From positions 1-5,173 of the forward strand of contig CAKZJI010000364.1 of the NCBI GenBank assembly GCA_936941515.1: DNA of 5,173 nucleotides. Direction: 5' to 3'. Both the position numbers and the translations under genes were made by a program. How positions within the stretch are numbered: position 1 is the first letter of the stretch; each line of letters begins with the position of its first letter. The notes under the pieces are model-generated. The model did not search any database, was not told the DNA's origin, and saw only the letters and a program-made list of their open reading frames with translations. Of this stretch, positions 1 through 5,173 are shown piece by piece. This DNA comes from an uncultured Propionibacteriaceae bacterium (GTDB lineage: Bacteria; Actinomycetota; Actinomycetes; Propionibacteriales; Propionibacteriaceae).

Positions 1-2
1 AG

Positions 3-185
3 CGCTTCGGCGGCTCGGTCGCGGTGGATTCGCTCGACCTCAGGATCCCCGGCGGCACCTATTGCTGCCTGCTCGGGCCCTCGGGCTGCGGCAAGACGAC
101 GAGCCTGCGGATGATCAACCGCATGGTCGAGCCGTCCGACGGCCGGATCCCCATCTACGGGCGCCCGAACACGGACCTCGACGCG
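3..185 (+). CDS. ABC transporter ATP-binding subunit, N-terminal fragment (osmoprotectant ProV/OpuCA-like)
   Basis: This is the start of an ABC-type ATPase that would power import of a small solute from the cytoplasmic face of the membrane. The frame is open from the window edge and reads RFGGSVAVDSLDL, followed by a perfect Walker A motif GPSGCGKTT at about nt 75-101. The following SLRMINRMVEPSDGRI resembles the ProV/OpuCA glycine-betaine/proline family, where MINRxxEP after Walker A is typical; spermidine- or sugar-type ATPases usually have RMIAG there. The Q-loop, the LSGGQ signature, Walker B and the switch histidine are all absent. Family resemblance ends near LDANEL (about nt 185-190), although the frame stays open to 692 over unrelated DNA. 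The piece is therefore truncated at both ends and cannot encode a working ATPase. The ABC assignment is firm; the substrate class is inferred. Confidence 0.7.
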
Positions 186-260
186 AACGAGCTCACCCTG
201 ATCTACCGGGCCCGCGGGATGAGCGAGGAGGCCGCCGAGCACCGCGCCCGCCACCGGCTC
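186..260 (+). pseudogene. Short fragment resembling a VIT1/CCC1-family metal transporter
   Basis: Continuing in the same frame as the ABC ATPase piece, the peptide becomes ELTLIYRARGMSEEAAEHRA, which no longer looks like an ABC domain. It resembles the cytoplasmic segment of VIT1/CCC1-family iron/manganese transporters, where EELxxIYRAKGLxxEEA is a familiar pattern between membrane helices. Only about 25 residues are present, with no membrane helix, start or stop, so this is at most a remnant. The in-frame join to the ABC piece may be chance. The match is from memory of the family and the segment is short. It could instead be a helical part of another protein. Confidence 0.35.
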
Positions 261-323
261 GAGGAACTTGTTGGCGATGCCCACGTCGGGATCGAGCATG
301 TAATAGAAGATCGTCGTCGTCAT
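261..323 (-). pseudogene. Short minus-strand fragment resembling a sugar ABC transporter permease
   Basis: Read on the minus strand from 323 downward, the DNA gives [20 protein letters not shown]. This resembles the MalF-like carbohydrate ABC permease segment in which a membrane helix leads into a (W/Y)MLDPDxGxxN motif. About 21 residues are visible. The opposite strand here has a stop codon (304-306) in the helicase frame, so the helicase does not extend through it. There is no start, stop or ribosome-binding site, and the adjacent sequence on both sides belongs to other families and, on one side, the other strand. I read it as a remnant joined in inverted orientation. The assignment is tentative because of the length. 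Confidence 0.4.
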
Positions 324-324
324 G
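310..324. other. Junction between permease-like fragment and helicase, with shared GTC repeat
   Basis: The bases ATCGTCGTCGTCATG make sense in both flanking reading frames. On the plus strand they give IVVVM, leading directly into the helicase TTEVLRNM. On the minus strand they give MTTTI of the permease-like piece. The helicase frame meets a TAG at 304-306, just outside this block. Up to about 12-15 bases could therefore be shared by the two parents, which is what a microhomology-mediated join or a template switch would leave. The exact breakpoint cannot be placed inside the shared block. Confidence 0.55.
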
Positions 325-2754
325 ACCACCGAAGTGCTTCGCAACATGCTTTACGCGGATTCCCCTGCACTGCAAGGGCTTTCCTACGTCGTCATGGACG
401 AGGTGCACTACCTGGCCGACCGGTTCCGTGGTGCGGTGTGGGAGGAGGTCATTCTGGGTCTGGCTGCCAGCGTCCAGATCGCGGCGCTCTCCGCGACGGT
501 GAGCAACGTCGAGGATTTCGGGGACTGGCTGCGCACCGTGCGGGGAAGCTTCGAGGTCGTGGTCTCCGAACGCCGCCCCGTGCCGCTGTACCAGCAGGTT
601 CTCGTCGGATCGCGGCTCCACGATCTGTTCGAGGGTACAGCGCCCACCGCCAGGGAGCTGCCGAGCGCCCGGGCCGCCAAGGTGAACCGTGAGCTGCTCA
701 AGGTCTCAAAGGCGGAGGCCACTCGTGTCCGTGATGACTCCCGCCGGCCGCGCGGCCGCTCTGGGAGGGGCAAACGGCCGAGGGGATCGGGGGCCTTCGG
801 AGGCGACGTCCATCCGCGGTTTGCCGGAAGGCCGGTCTCCCGCGCGGCGATCGCCGGTGCACTCGCCAGGGAGCGCCTGCTGCCCGCGATCTGCTTCATC
901 TTCAGCCGGGCGGGGTGCGATGCAGCGGTCGGCCAGCTGATGGCCGCTGGGATCATTCTGACCGACCGGGCAGAGGCGGAGCAGCTGGCGGAGATCGCCG
1001 ATCGCCACGTCGCGGGGCTGTCCGTCACGGACCTCGACGCACTGGGCTTCGAGGAGTTCCGGGAGGCCTACTGCGCCGGGGTCGCAGCCCACCATGCCGG
1101 GCAGCTTCCGGCCTTCAAGGCGATCGTCGAAGAGGGGTTTGCGGCGGGGGCGCTCAAGCTGGTGTTCGCCACCGAGACCCTGGCCCTGGGCATCAACATG
1201 CCTGCCAGGACCGTCGTGCTGGAGAAGCTCGTCAAATACAACGGTGAGGCTGTCGTTGACATCACCCCGGGCGAGTACACCCAGCTCACCGGCCGGGCCG
1301 GGCGGCGGGGCATCGACGTCGAGGGGCACGCGGTCGTGCTGTGGCAGCCGGGCATGGACCCACGGGCCGTCGCCGGGCTGGCCTCAACCCGCACCTATCC
1401 GTTGCGCTCGTCATTCGCCCCCTCCTACAACATGGCGGTCAACCTGACCGCCGCGATGGGGCGGGAGCGGGCTCGGGAGGTGCTGAGCCAGTCATTTGCG
1501 CAATTCACCGTGGACAAGACGGTGGTGAAGGCCAGCAGATCCGTGCGTGACCGGAGCCGGGAGATCGCCGGGCTCCGGGAGGAGGCGCAATGCCACTTGG
1601 GCGATTTCATGGCCTATGCCGCGATGCGTGACGAGATCTCCCAGCTGGAGAGCACCTCGGCGGCTGCGCGCCGGGCCCGGCGGACCGATGAGATCGCCGA
1701 CGCCATCACCCAGCTGATGCCGGGAGACATCGTGTGGGTGCCGCGGCAGGAGTGGTGCGTGGTGTTGCAGATCGGCCAGAAGAGGCATCGCGATGACCTC
1801 CCCTGGGTGCAGGTCATCGCCGCCGACCACACCGTGCTGCGGCTGCGTCCTCACGACCTGCCGGGTGCGCCCGTGCCGGTGGGGCGGGTCCGGGTGCCCC
1901 GGCGCTTCTCGGTGCAGGACCGCAAGACCCGGCGAGAGCTGCTTGGGTCGCTATCCGCGAAGCTTGACTCCCTGGACCCTGAGGCTCCGCGCTACGAGGC
2001 CACCCCCACCGACGCGGAGCACGCAGCCCGCGTCGCGGAGCTGCGCCGCCAGCTGAAGCACCACCCCTGCCATGAGTGCGAACACCGTGAGTTGCATGCG
2101 GTTGCCGCAGCCAAGGCCATCCGGCTGGAGCGGGAGGCGGCGCGTCAGGAGGCTGAGCTGACCGGCCGCGCCAACTCCCTGGCGGTGCAGTTTGACAGGG
2201 TCTGCGCGGTGCTCAGCGACCTGGGATACCTGCATGGCGATGATCTGACGGATGCGGGTCGTATGCTGCGCCGCATCTACAACGAGCTGGATCTGGTGGC
2301 GACTGAGTGCATCCGGCGTGATGTGTTCGCCGGTCTGGACGCGCCCCAGCTGGCGGCGGTGCTGTCGTCACTGGTCTACGAGTCACGTCCCAGCCGGGAC
2401 CTTCGGCACCCTCGGATGCCCGACGCTGCCAGTGAGACGGCTCAGCAGCGACTGCGCACCGTGTGGCGTGAGATCGGGGCGCTGGAACGCAGCCACAAGC
2501 GTGATCGTGGGCGTGAGCCGGACATCGGCTTCGCCGAGGCCGCTTGGCGATGGGCCAGTGGCCAAGAGCTTGCGAGGGTGCTGCGGATGAGCGGCCTAGC
2601 CGCCGGCGACTTCGTCCGCTGGGTGCGGCAGGTGGTGGACCTGGCCGGGCAGATTGCGACGGCTGCGGGACCGGGAGACCTGCGCAATACCTGCCGGCAG
2701 GTTATGGACCTGATGCGTCGCGGTGTCGTGGACGCCGACCTGGAGGAGGACTGA
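322..2754 (+). CDS. helY: HelY-like Ski2-family DEVH-box helicase, N-terminally truncated
   Basis: This is a superfamily 2 helicase related to actinobacterial HelY and eukaryotic Ski2/Mtr4, which use ATP to unwind nucleic acid in the cytoplasm. Visible motifs, numbered from the ATG at 322, are: Ib-like TTEVLRNM (2-9), motif II DEVH (26-29), motif III SAT (57-59), motif IV region [11 protein letters not shown] (190-200), AAHHAG (255-260), motif [14 protein letters not shown] (283-295) and motif [12 protein letters not shown] (321-330). A basic Arg/Gly-rich linker covers about 137-170, a Cys/His cluster HPCHECEH 581-588, and a DSHCT-type C-terminal domain about 630-800. The Q motif and Walker A (motif I) are missing: roughly 130 residues were lost at the junction near 313, so the ATG is an internal methionine and not the native start. 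Family resemblance already begins at VVVM (313). The product as written could not bind ATP normally. hisF follows 19 bases after the stop. The family call is firm; the symbol rests on the actinobacterial context. Confidence 0.9.
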   Translation: MTTEVLRNMLYADSPALQGLSYVVMDEVHYLADRFRGAVWEEVILGLAASVQIAALSATVSNVEDFGDWLRTVRGSFEVVVSERRPVPLYQQVLVGSRLHDLFEGTAPTARELPSARAAKVNRELLKVSKAEATRVRDDSRRPRGRSGRGKRPRGSGAFGGDVHPRFAGRPVSRAAIAGALARERLLPAICFIFSRAGCDAAVGQLMAAGIILTDRAEAEQLAEIADRHVAGLSVTDLDALGFEEFREAYCAGVAAHHAGQLPAFKAIVEEGFAAGALKLVFATETLALGINMPARTVVLEKLVKYNGEAVVDITPGEYTQLTGRAGRRGIDVEGHAVVLWQPGMDPRAVAGLASTRTYPLRSSFAPSYNMAVNLTAAMGRERAREVLSQSFAQFTVDKTVVKASRSVRDRSREIAGLREEAQCHLGDFMAYAAMRDEISQLESTSAAARRARRTDEIADAITQLMPGDIVWVPRQEWCVVLQIGQKRHRDDLPWVQVIAADHTVLRLRPHDLPGAPVPVGRVRVPRRFSVQDRKTRRELLGSLSAKLDSLDPEAPRYEATPTDAEHAARVAELRRQLKHHPCHECEHRELHAVAAAKAIRLEREAARQEAELTGRANSLAVQFDRVCAVLSDLGYLHGDDLTDAGRMLRRIYNELDLVATECIRRDVFAGLDAPQLAAVLSSLVYESRPSRDLRHPRMPDAASETAQQRLRTVWREIGALERSHKRDRGREPDIGFAEAAWRWASGQELARVLRMSGLAAGDFVRWVRQVVDLAGQIATAAGPGDLRNTCRQVMDLMRRGVVDADLEED
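2744..2749 (+). promoter_or_regulatory. Perfect Shine-Dalgarno sequence, unusually far from the hisF start
   Basis: AGGAGG sits inside the last codons of the helicase gene, 24 bases before the hisF ATG at 2774. That is too far for normal use. No other purine-rich stretch lies between it and the ATG. It encodes part of the helicase C-terminal Leu-Glu-Glu-Asp, so its presence could be codon-driven. Together with the stem-loop at 2760-2772 it may still serve hisF. Confidence 0.45.
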
Positions 2755-2759
2755 CCGTC

Positions 2760-2772
2760 GATACCCTGTATC
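2760..2772 (+). promoter_or_regulatory. Small stem-loop directly before the hisF start codon
   Basis: GATAC-CCT-GTATC is a perfect 5-base inverted repeat with a 3-base loop that ends two bases before the hisF ATG. If it folds in the mRNA, the AGGAGG at 2744-2749 would lie about 11 bases from the start codon in effect, a workable spacing. The stem has only two G-C pairs, so stability is marginal. A short chance palindrome is the alternative. Confidence 0.4.
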
Positions 2773-2773
2773 C

Positions 2774-3541
2774 ATGTCGGTAGCGCTGCGGGTGATTCCC
2801 TGCCTGGACGTCCACGACGGGCGCGTGGTCAAGGGCGTCAACTTCCAGAACCTGAGGGATGCAGGCGACCCCGTCGAACTGGCTGCCCAGTACAGCTCAG
2901 AGGGGGCGGATGAGCTCACGTTCCTGGACATCTCTGCCTCATCCGAGGGTCGTGAGACGACCCAGGAGATGGTGACTCGCTGCGCCGAGACGGTGTTCAT
3001 CCCCCTCACTGTGGGTGGGGGGGTGCGATCCATTGAGGATGTCGATGCCCTGTTGCGCTGTGGGGCGGACAAGGCCGGGATCAACACGGGGGCCCTGGCT
3101 CGGCCGTCGGTGATCGACGAGATCACCGCCCGCTTCGGCAATCAGGTGCTGGTGCTGTCCCTGGACGCCCGGCGTGCTGAGTGGGCGCCCTCGGGCTACG
3201 AGGTGACCACCCATGGCGGACGCCGATCTGCGGGCAGGGACGCCATCGAATGGGTGCGGGAGGCTGCGAACCGTGGAGTCGGGGAGGTGCTTCTCAACTC
3301 GATGGATGCCGATGGCACCAACGATGGTTTCGACATTGAGATGATCCGCGCTGTCCGTGAGGTGGTTGACGTCCCCCTGATCGCGTCGGGGGGAGCGGGG
3401 ACTGTGGAGCATTTCGTGGCAGCCGCCCAAGCCGGGGCGGATGCGGTGCTGGCGGCCAGTGTGTTCCACTACCGGAGGCTGCGCATCGCCGACGTCAAGC
3501 AGGGGCTGGCGCAGGCCGGCTTTGAGATTCGAGGAGTGTGA
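2774..3541 (+). CDS. hisF: Imidazole glycerol phosphate synthase, cyclase subunit
   Basis: HisF is the cyclase half of the HisH-HisF enzyme. It joins ammonia, released by HisH from glutamine, to PRFAR, giving imidazole glycerol phosphate and AICAR, a step shared between histidine and purine metabolism. The 255-residue product has the full (beta/alpha)8 barrel length. It starts [13 protein letters not shown], with catalytic Asp12 (family Asp11), and has the second catalytic Asp131 in LSLDARR (family Asp130). Phosphate-binding loops appear as VGGGVRS (80-86), GINTG (102-106) and IASGGAG (203-209), and NSMDADGT (175-182) is the usual strand signature. ATG 2774 is chosen because the protein begins exactly at the family N-terminus. 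One residue in the usual KVSIN(T/S)AA segment is altered to KAGINTGA. No hisH or hisA adjoins it; the upstream neighbour is a helicase and the downstream neighbour a HIT gene. Confidence 0.96.
   Translation: MSVALRVIPCLDVHDGRVVKGVNFQNLRDAGDPVELAAQYSSEGADELTFLDISASSEGRETTQEMVTRCAETVFIPLTVGGGVRSIEDVDALLRCGADKAGINTGALARPSVIDEITARFGNQVLVLSLDARRAEWAPSGYEVTTHGGRRSAGRDAIEWVREAANRGVGEVLLNSMDADGTNDGFDIEMIRAVREVVDVPLIASGGAGTVEHFVAAAQAGADAVLAASVFHYRRLRIADVKQGLAQAGFEIRGV
3531..3536 (+). promoter_or_regulatory. Ribosome-binding site deciding the HIT gene start
   Basis: GAGGAG lies 10 bases before ATG 3547, within the last codons of hisF. An in-frame GTG at 3538 is only one base away from this site and so is unlikely to be used. 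The overlap of this site with the hisF end suggests translational coupling of the two genes. Confidence 0.6.
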
Positions 3542-3546
3542 GAACC

Positions 3547-3948
3547 ATGAGTGATTGCCTGTTCTGCCGGATCGTCGCCGGTGAGATCCCGGCGCGCCGG
3601 GTCTACGAGGATGAGACGTGCGTCGCCTTCCTGGACATCAACCCGTGGCAGCCGGGGCACACCCTGGTGATTCCACGTCGGCACGTAGCCGATGCCCTGG
3701 AGGATGCAACCGCCCTGGCTGAGGTGGCCCCTGCGGTGCAGCGGGTCGGGAACCTGCTGCGGGAGAGGCTGGGGGCGACCGCCTGCAACATCTTGAGCAA
3801 CGCGGGCGCAGACTCCGGGCAGGAGGTCTTCCACCTCCACGTCCACATCCTGCCCCGCTACGCCGACAACCCCGGCATCTCCCATATGCGTGGGCCGGTC
3901 ACAGCCGACCTCGACCAGATGCACGCCCGCATCATCGGTGAGGAATAA
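3547..3948 (+). CDS. HIT (histidine triad) family nucleotide-binding hydrolase
   Basis: HIT proteins are small cytoplasmic enzymes that hydrolyse nucleotide phosphoramidates, dinucleoside polyphosphates or related adenylated compounds; the substrate here cannot be read from sequence. The 133-residue product has the family length. It opens with MSDCLFCRIVAGEIP, including the CxxC (Cys4, Cys7) that binds zinc with histidines in many bacterial members. PGHTLVIPRRH follows at 36-46, and the catalytic triad motif is HLHVHILP at 96-103, in which the middle His98 is the expected nucleophile. SNAG at 84-87 and the QEVFHLHVH block are typical of the HINT branch. The gene begins five bases after the hisF stop, so the two are probably co-transcribed and coupled. 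A cupin gene converges on it from the other strand, 18 bases past its stop. The family call is secure; the branch is likely. Confidence 0.94.
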   Translation: MSDCLFCRIVAGEIPARRVYEDETCVAFLDINPWQPGHTLVIPRRHVADALEDATALAEVAPAVQRVGNLLRERLGATACNILSNAGADSGQEVFHLHVHILPRYADNPGISHMRGPVTADLDQMHARIIGEE

Positions 3949-3966
3949 GGAGCCCCAGTGGCCTTT
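3949..3966. other. Convergent 18-base gap between HIT and cupin genes
   Basis: No convincing terminator hairpin is present between these tail-to-tail genes. Instead, AAGGAG (3947-3952) overlaps the HIT stop and is followed at a good distance by GTG 3958, which opens a frame of only 14 codons that ends at TGA 4000-4002 inside the cupin gene. This could be the beginning of a lost downstream gene of the HIT operon, or chance. Confidence 0.4.
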
Positions 3967-4344
3967 TCAGGTGCAGTCGCATTCAATCGGGTTGAAATCT
4001 GATGGGGCGGGCGCGACAACGCTCACAAAGATGAAGTCCTCATCGCCTGTGTTGCGCATCCCATGGCACTGTCCGGGCTTTGAGACCATCACGTCGCCAG
4101 CCTGAATCGGGAGTTCCTCACAGGGCTCGGGGAAGAAGACACCGCTGCCCTGCAGGCAGATCCAGATATCGTCTGAAGTGGAGTGATCGTGGGCTATCAC
4201 CTCCTGTCCCGGCTTGACAACCCACACCACCCCGCCAGTGTTCTCAGTGGTGAAGAAGGGGGTACGCGTGGCGGTCTTCCCTGAACGGGCCACCTCAGAA
4301 AGTCGGTAGCGTCTCTGTGTCATAGACACTATGGAACCATCCAT
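3967..4344 (-). CDS. Small single-domain cupin protein
   Basis: The 125-residue product is a one-domain cupin, a small beta-barrel fold that often holds a metal ion and serves as a sugar- or small-molecule enzyme or as a sensor. Cupin motif 1 is present with exact spacing: Gly46, His52-x-His54, then Asp59 where glutamate is usual, and Gly66 (GQEVIAHDHSTSDDIWICLQG). Motif 2 is Gly83, Gly91, His94 and Asn98 in GDVMVSKPGQCHGMRN, with lysine where proline is common. His52, His54 and His94 are the likely metal ligands. The C-terminus ends in Cys-Asp-Cys-Thr. ATG 4344 is chosen because GAAAGG lies six bases upstream; an internal ATG at 4323 lacks a comparable site, and the frame is open further upstream to 4404. 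It follows lexA by 56 bases on the same strand. A/T-ending codons look commoner than in the helicase. Substrate unknown. Confidence 0.85.
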   Translation of the reverse strand: MDGSIVSMTQRRYRLSEVARSGKTATRTPFFTTENTGGVVWVVKPGQEVIAHDHSTSDDIWICLQGSGVFFPEPCEELPIQAGDVMVSKPGQCHGMRNTGDEDFIFVSVVAPAPSDFNPIECDCT

Positions 4345-4400
4345 GGCATGCCTTTCACATAAGTCTTTCGAGAATCCGAGAAGATGTCTGGTGAGGCAGC
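4345..4400 (-). other. lexA-cupin intergenic stretch with cupin ribosome-binding site
   Basis: These 56 bases separate two genes of the same direction. They hold GAAAGG at 4356-4351, six bases before the cupin ATG. The stretch is visibly more A/T-rich than the coding DNA around it. I see no terminator hairpin for lexA, no clear -10/-35 pair that I would defend, and no SOS-box-like GAAC...GTTC dyad. The cupin may be read from the lexA transcript or from a weak promoter here. Confidence 0.5.
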
Positions 4401-5012
4401 TCACACGCGGCGCAGCACTGCCACGACTTTACCCATGATCTGGGCGTGGGTGCCGTCGATGGGGGAGTAGGCCTCGTTGTGGGGCAGCAGCCAGGCCTTG
4501 CCGTCTCGGCGGCTCAGGGTCTTGACAGTAGCCTCGTCATCCAGCAGCGCGGCGACGATGTCGCCATTGTTCGCGTCCGGCTGCTGGCGCACCACCACCC
4601 AGTCTCCGTCGCAGATGGCGGCATCAATCATGGAGTCCCCGCGAACCTCCAGCATGAAGACCGTGCCCTCCCCGATCAGCTGTCTTGGCAGTGCGAAGAC
4701 ATCCTCCACCCGCTCCTCCGCGAGGATGGGTCCGCCGGCCGCGATCTGCCCCACCAGGGGCACCGAGACCGATCTGGGATTCGGATCATGGGTCTGCTCA
4801 GAGTCCAGCACGCCGGACTCCGGCATCTCCGGGGCGAGGGTGTCGGGCAGAGTGACGACCATGGCTCGGGGGCGGTTCGGGTCGCGGCGGATGAACCCGG
4901 CCTTTTCCAGCATCTTCAGCTGGTAGGACACCGACGAGGTGGATGCCAGCTGCGCCCGGTGCGCGAGCTCACGCATGCTCGGGGGATAGCCGTTGGCTTC
5001 GACGGCGTCCCG
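4401..5012 (-). CDS. lexA: LexA SOS repressor, N-terminally truncated
   Basis: LexA represses DNA-damage genes by binding SOS boxes, and is inactivated when RecA filaments trigger its self-cleavage. The family match starts at [12 protein letters not shown] (about 5012) and runs through [20 protein letters not shown], the second and recognition helices of the winged-helix DNA-binding domain. Numbering from the Met at 4976, the cleavage site is Ala80-Gly81 in GQIAAGGP, the catalytic serine is Ser115 in RGDSMIDA, and the lysine is Lys152 in ATVKTL; all key residues of the peptidase domain are intact. The first part of helix 1, usually LTxRQxxILxxI before RDAV, is missing. Beyond 5012 the frame stays open over unrelated DNA. 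The Met at 4976 is therefore internal, and a product from it would lack helix 1 of the DNA-binding fold. The native promoter and its operator are outside the window. A cupin gene follows downstream. Confidence 0.93.
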   Translation of the reverse strand, partial: RDAVEANGYPPSMRELAHRAQLASTSSVSYQLKMLEKAGFIRRDPNRPRAMVVTLPDTLAPEMPESGVLDSEQTHDPNPRSVSVPLVGQIAAGGPILAEERVEDVFALPRQLIGEGTVFMLEVRGDSMIDAAICDGDWVVVRQQPDANNGDIVAALLDDEATVKTLSRRDGKAWLLPHNEAYSPIDGTHAQIMGKVVAVLRRV

Positions 5013-5173
5013 CGGAACGCCGACGTCGTGACGGTGACGTGCGGCCGGTTCGACGGGCTGCGGTGCTGCGCCAGGCTGGGCAGGCCGGCGTCGGCCAGGC
5101 GCGCCCGGAGCGGCGCGATGTCGCGCTCGTTGGCGATGGCCTGCGAGACGAAGGTCTTATGCCAAGGGCGGTC
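5013..5173 (-). CDS. Unidentified coding fragment at the right edge, open at both ends
   Basis: Read from the window edge on the minus strand, the DNA encodes [19 protein letters not shown], continuing to [15 protein letters not shown] near 5013. The frame has no stop, and almost every codon ends in G or C, more strongly than in lexA, so it is likely truly coding. It is in a different frame from lexA and lies where the lexA start, promoter and SOS box should be. I do not recognise the family. There is no start or stop, no signal peptide or membrane segment, and a mixed soluble composition. Where it ends and lexA begins can be placed only to within several bases, near a CCGCGG at 5010-5015. 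Confidence 0.5.

Noticed and set aside
24..692. A 222-residue open frame starting with an ABC Walker A
   Set aside because: Only the first 55 or so residues look like an ABC ATPase; past about 320 it is an out-of-frame shadow of the helicase gene.
690..850. Possible frameshift in the helicase Arg/Gly-rich linker
   Set aside because: The frame continues correctly into motif IV, and this linker is variable in length and composition in the family; one basic, disordered-looking insert explains it.
3010..3027. G-rich run (GTGGGTGGGGGGGTG) as a possible G-quadruplex or slippage tract
   Set aside because: It encodes the conserved VGGGV phosphate loop of HisF, a fourth G-run is lacking, and the gene is in frame throughout.
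3949..3966. Bidirectional terminator between HIT and cupin
   Set aside because: The stretch offers only short, poorly paired stems and no hairpin followed by a T-run on either strand that I would defend.
5010..5060. GTTCG and CCGCGG elements upstream of lexA as an SOS box or operator
   Set aside because: Only one half-site is seen with no matching partner at the right spacing, and the DNA here appears not to be the native lexA upstream region.
1..5173. Mobile element as the cause of the mosaic ends
   Set aside because: No transposase or integrase, terminal inverted repeats, target duplications or tRNA attachment site are visible at any break.

Overview
The window is high-GC DNA with strong G/C bias at third codon positions. 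Its core genes point to an actinobacterium: a HelY-type Ski2-like helicase, a LexA repressor of the actinobacterial kind, HisF, and a HIT-family hydrolase. A more exact placement is not safe from sequence alone; a propionibacterial or actinomycete-type genome is only a guess.

The central part (about 313-3948, + strand) is a coherent block. It runs from a helY-like helicase that has lost its N-terminus, through a complete hisF 19 bases downstream, to a complete HIT-family gene that starts 5 bases after the hisF stop. This looks like one transcription unit. A small stem-loop lies between a perfect Shine-Dalgarno sequence and the hisF start. On the opposite strand, converging on the HIT gene, lie a small cupin gene (3967-4344) and, upstream of it, lexA (4401 to about 5012), whose first residues are missing.

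Both ends are mosaic. In the first 320 bases I read three unrelated pieces: the N-terminal part of an ABC transporter ATPase (+), a short stretch resembling VIT1/CCC1-family metal transporters (+), and a short stretch resembling a sugar ABC permease (-). The helicase then begins abruptly in mid-domain, across a repeat-like GTCGTCGTCAT. At the right end lexA stops matching its family at about 5012 and gives way to an unidentified, strongly coding minus-strand fragment in another frame. Several family breaks within a few hundred bases, each without a start or stop codon, are most simply explained by chimeric joining during amplification or assembly. A real rearrangement cannot be excluded from the sequence.

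Functionally the intact genes are housekeeping: histidine biosynthesis (HisF), nucleotide hydrolysis or nucleotide-binding hydrolase activity (HIT), an uncharacterised cupin, and the SOS repressor LexA. I found no tRNA, rRNA, CRISPR array, insertion sequence, origin or convincing terminator, and no convincing undescribed system. The most interesting native feature is the proposed stem-loop that may bring a distant ribosome-binding site close to the hisF start codon.
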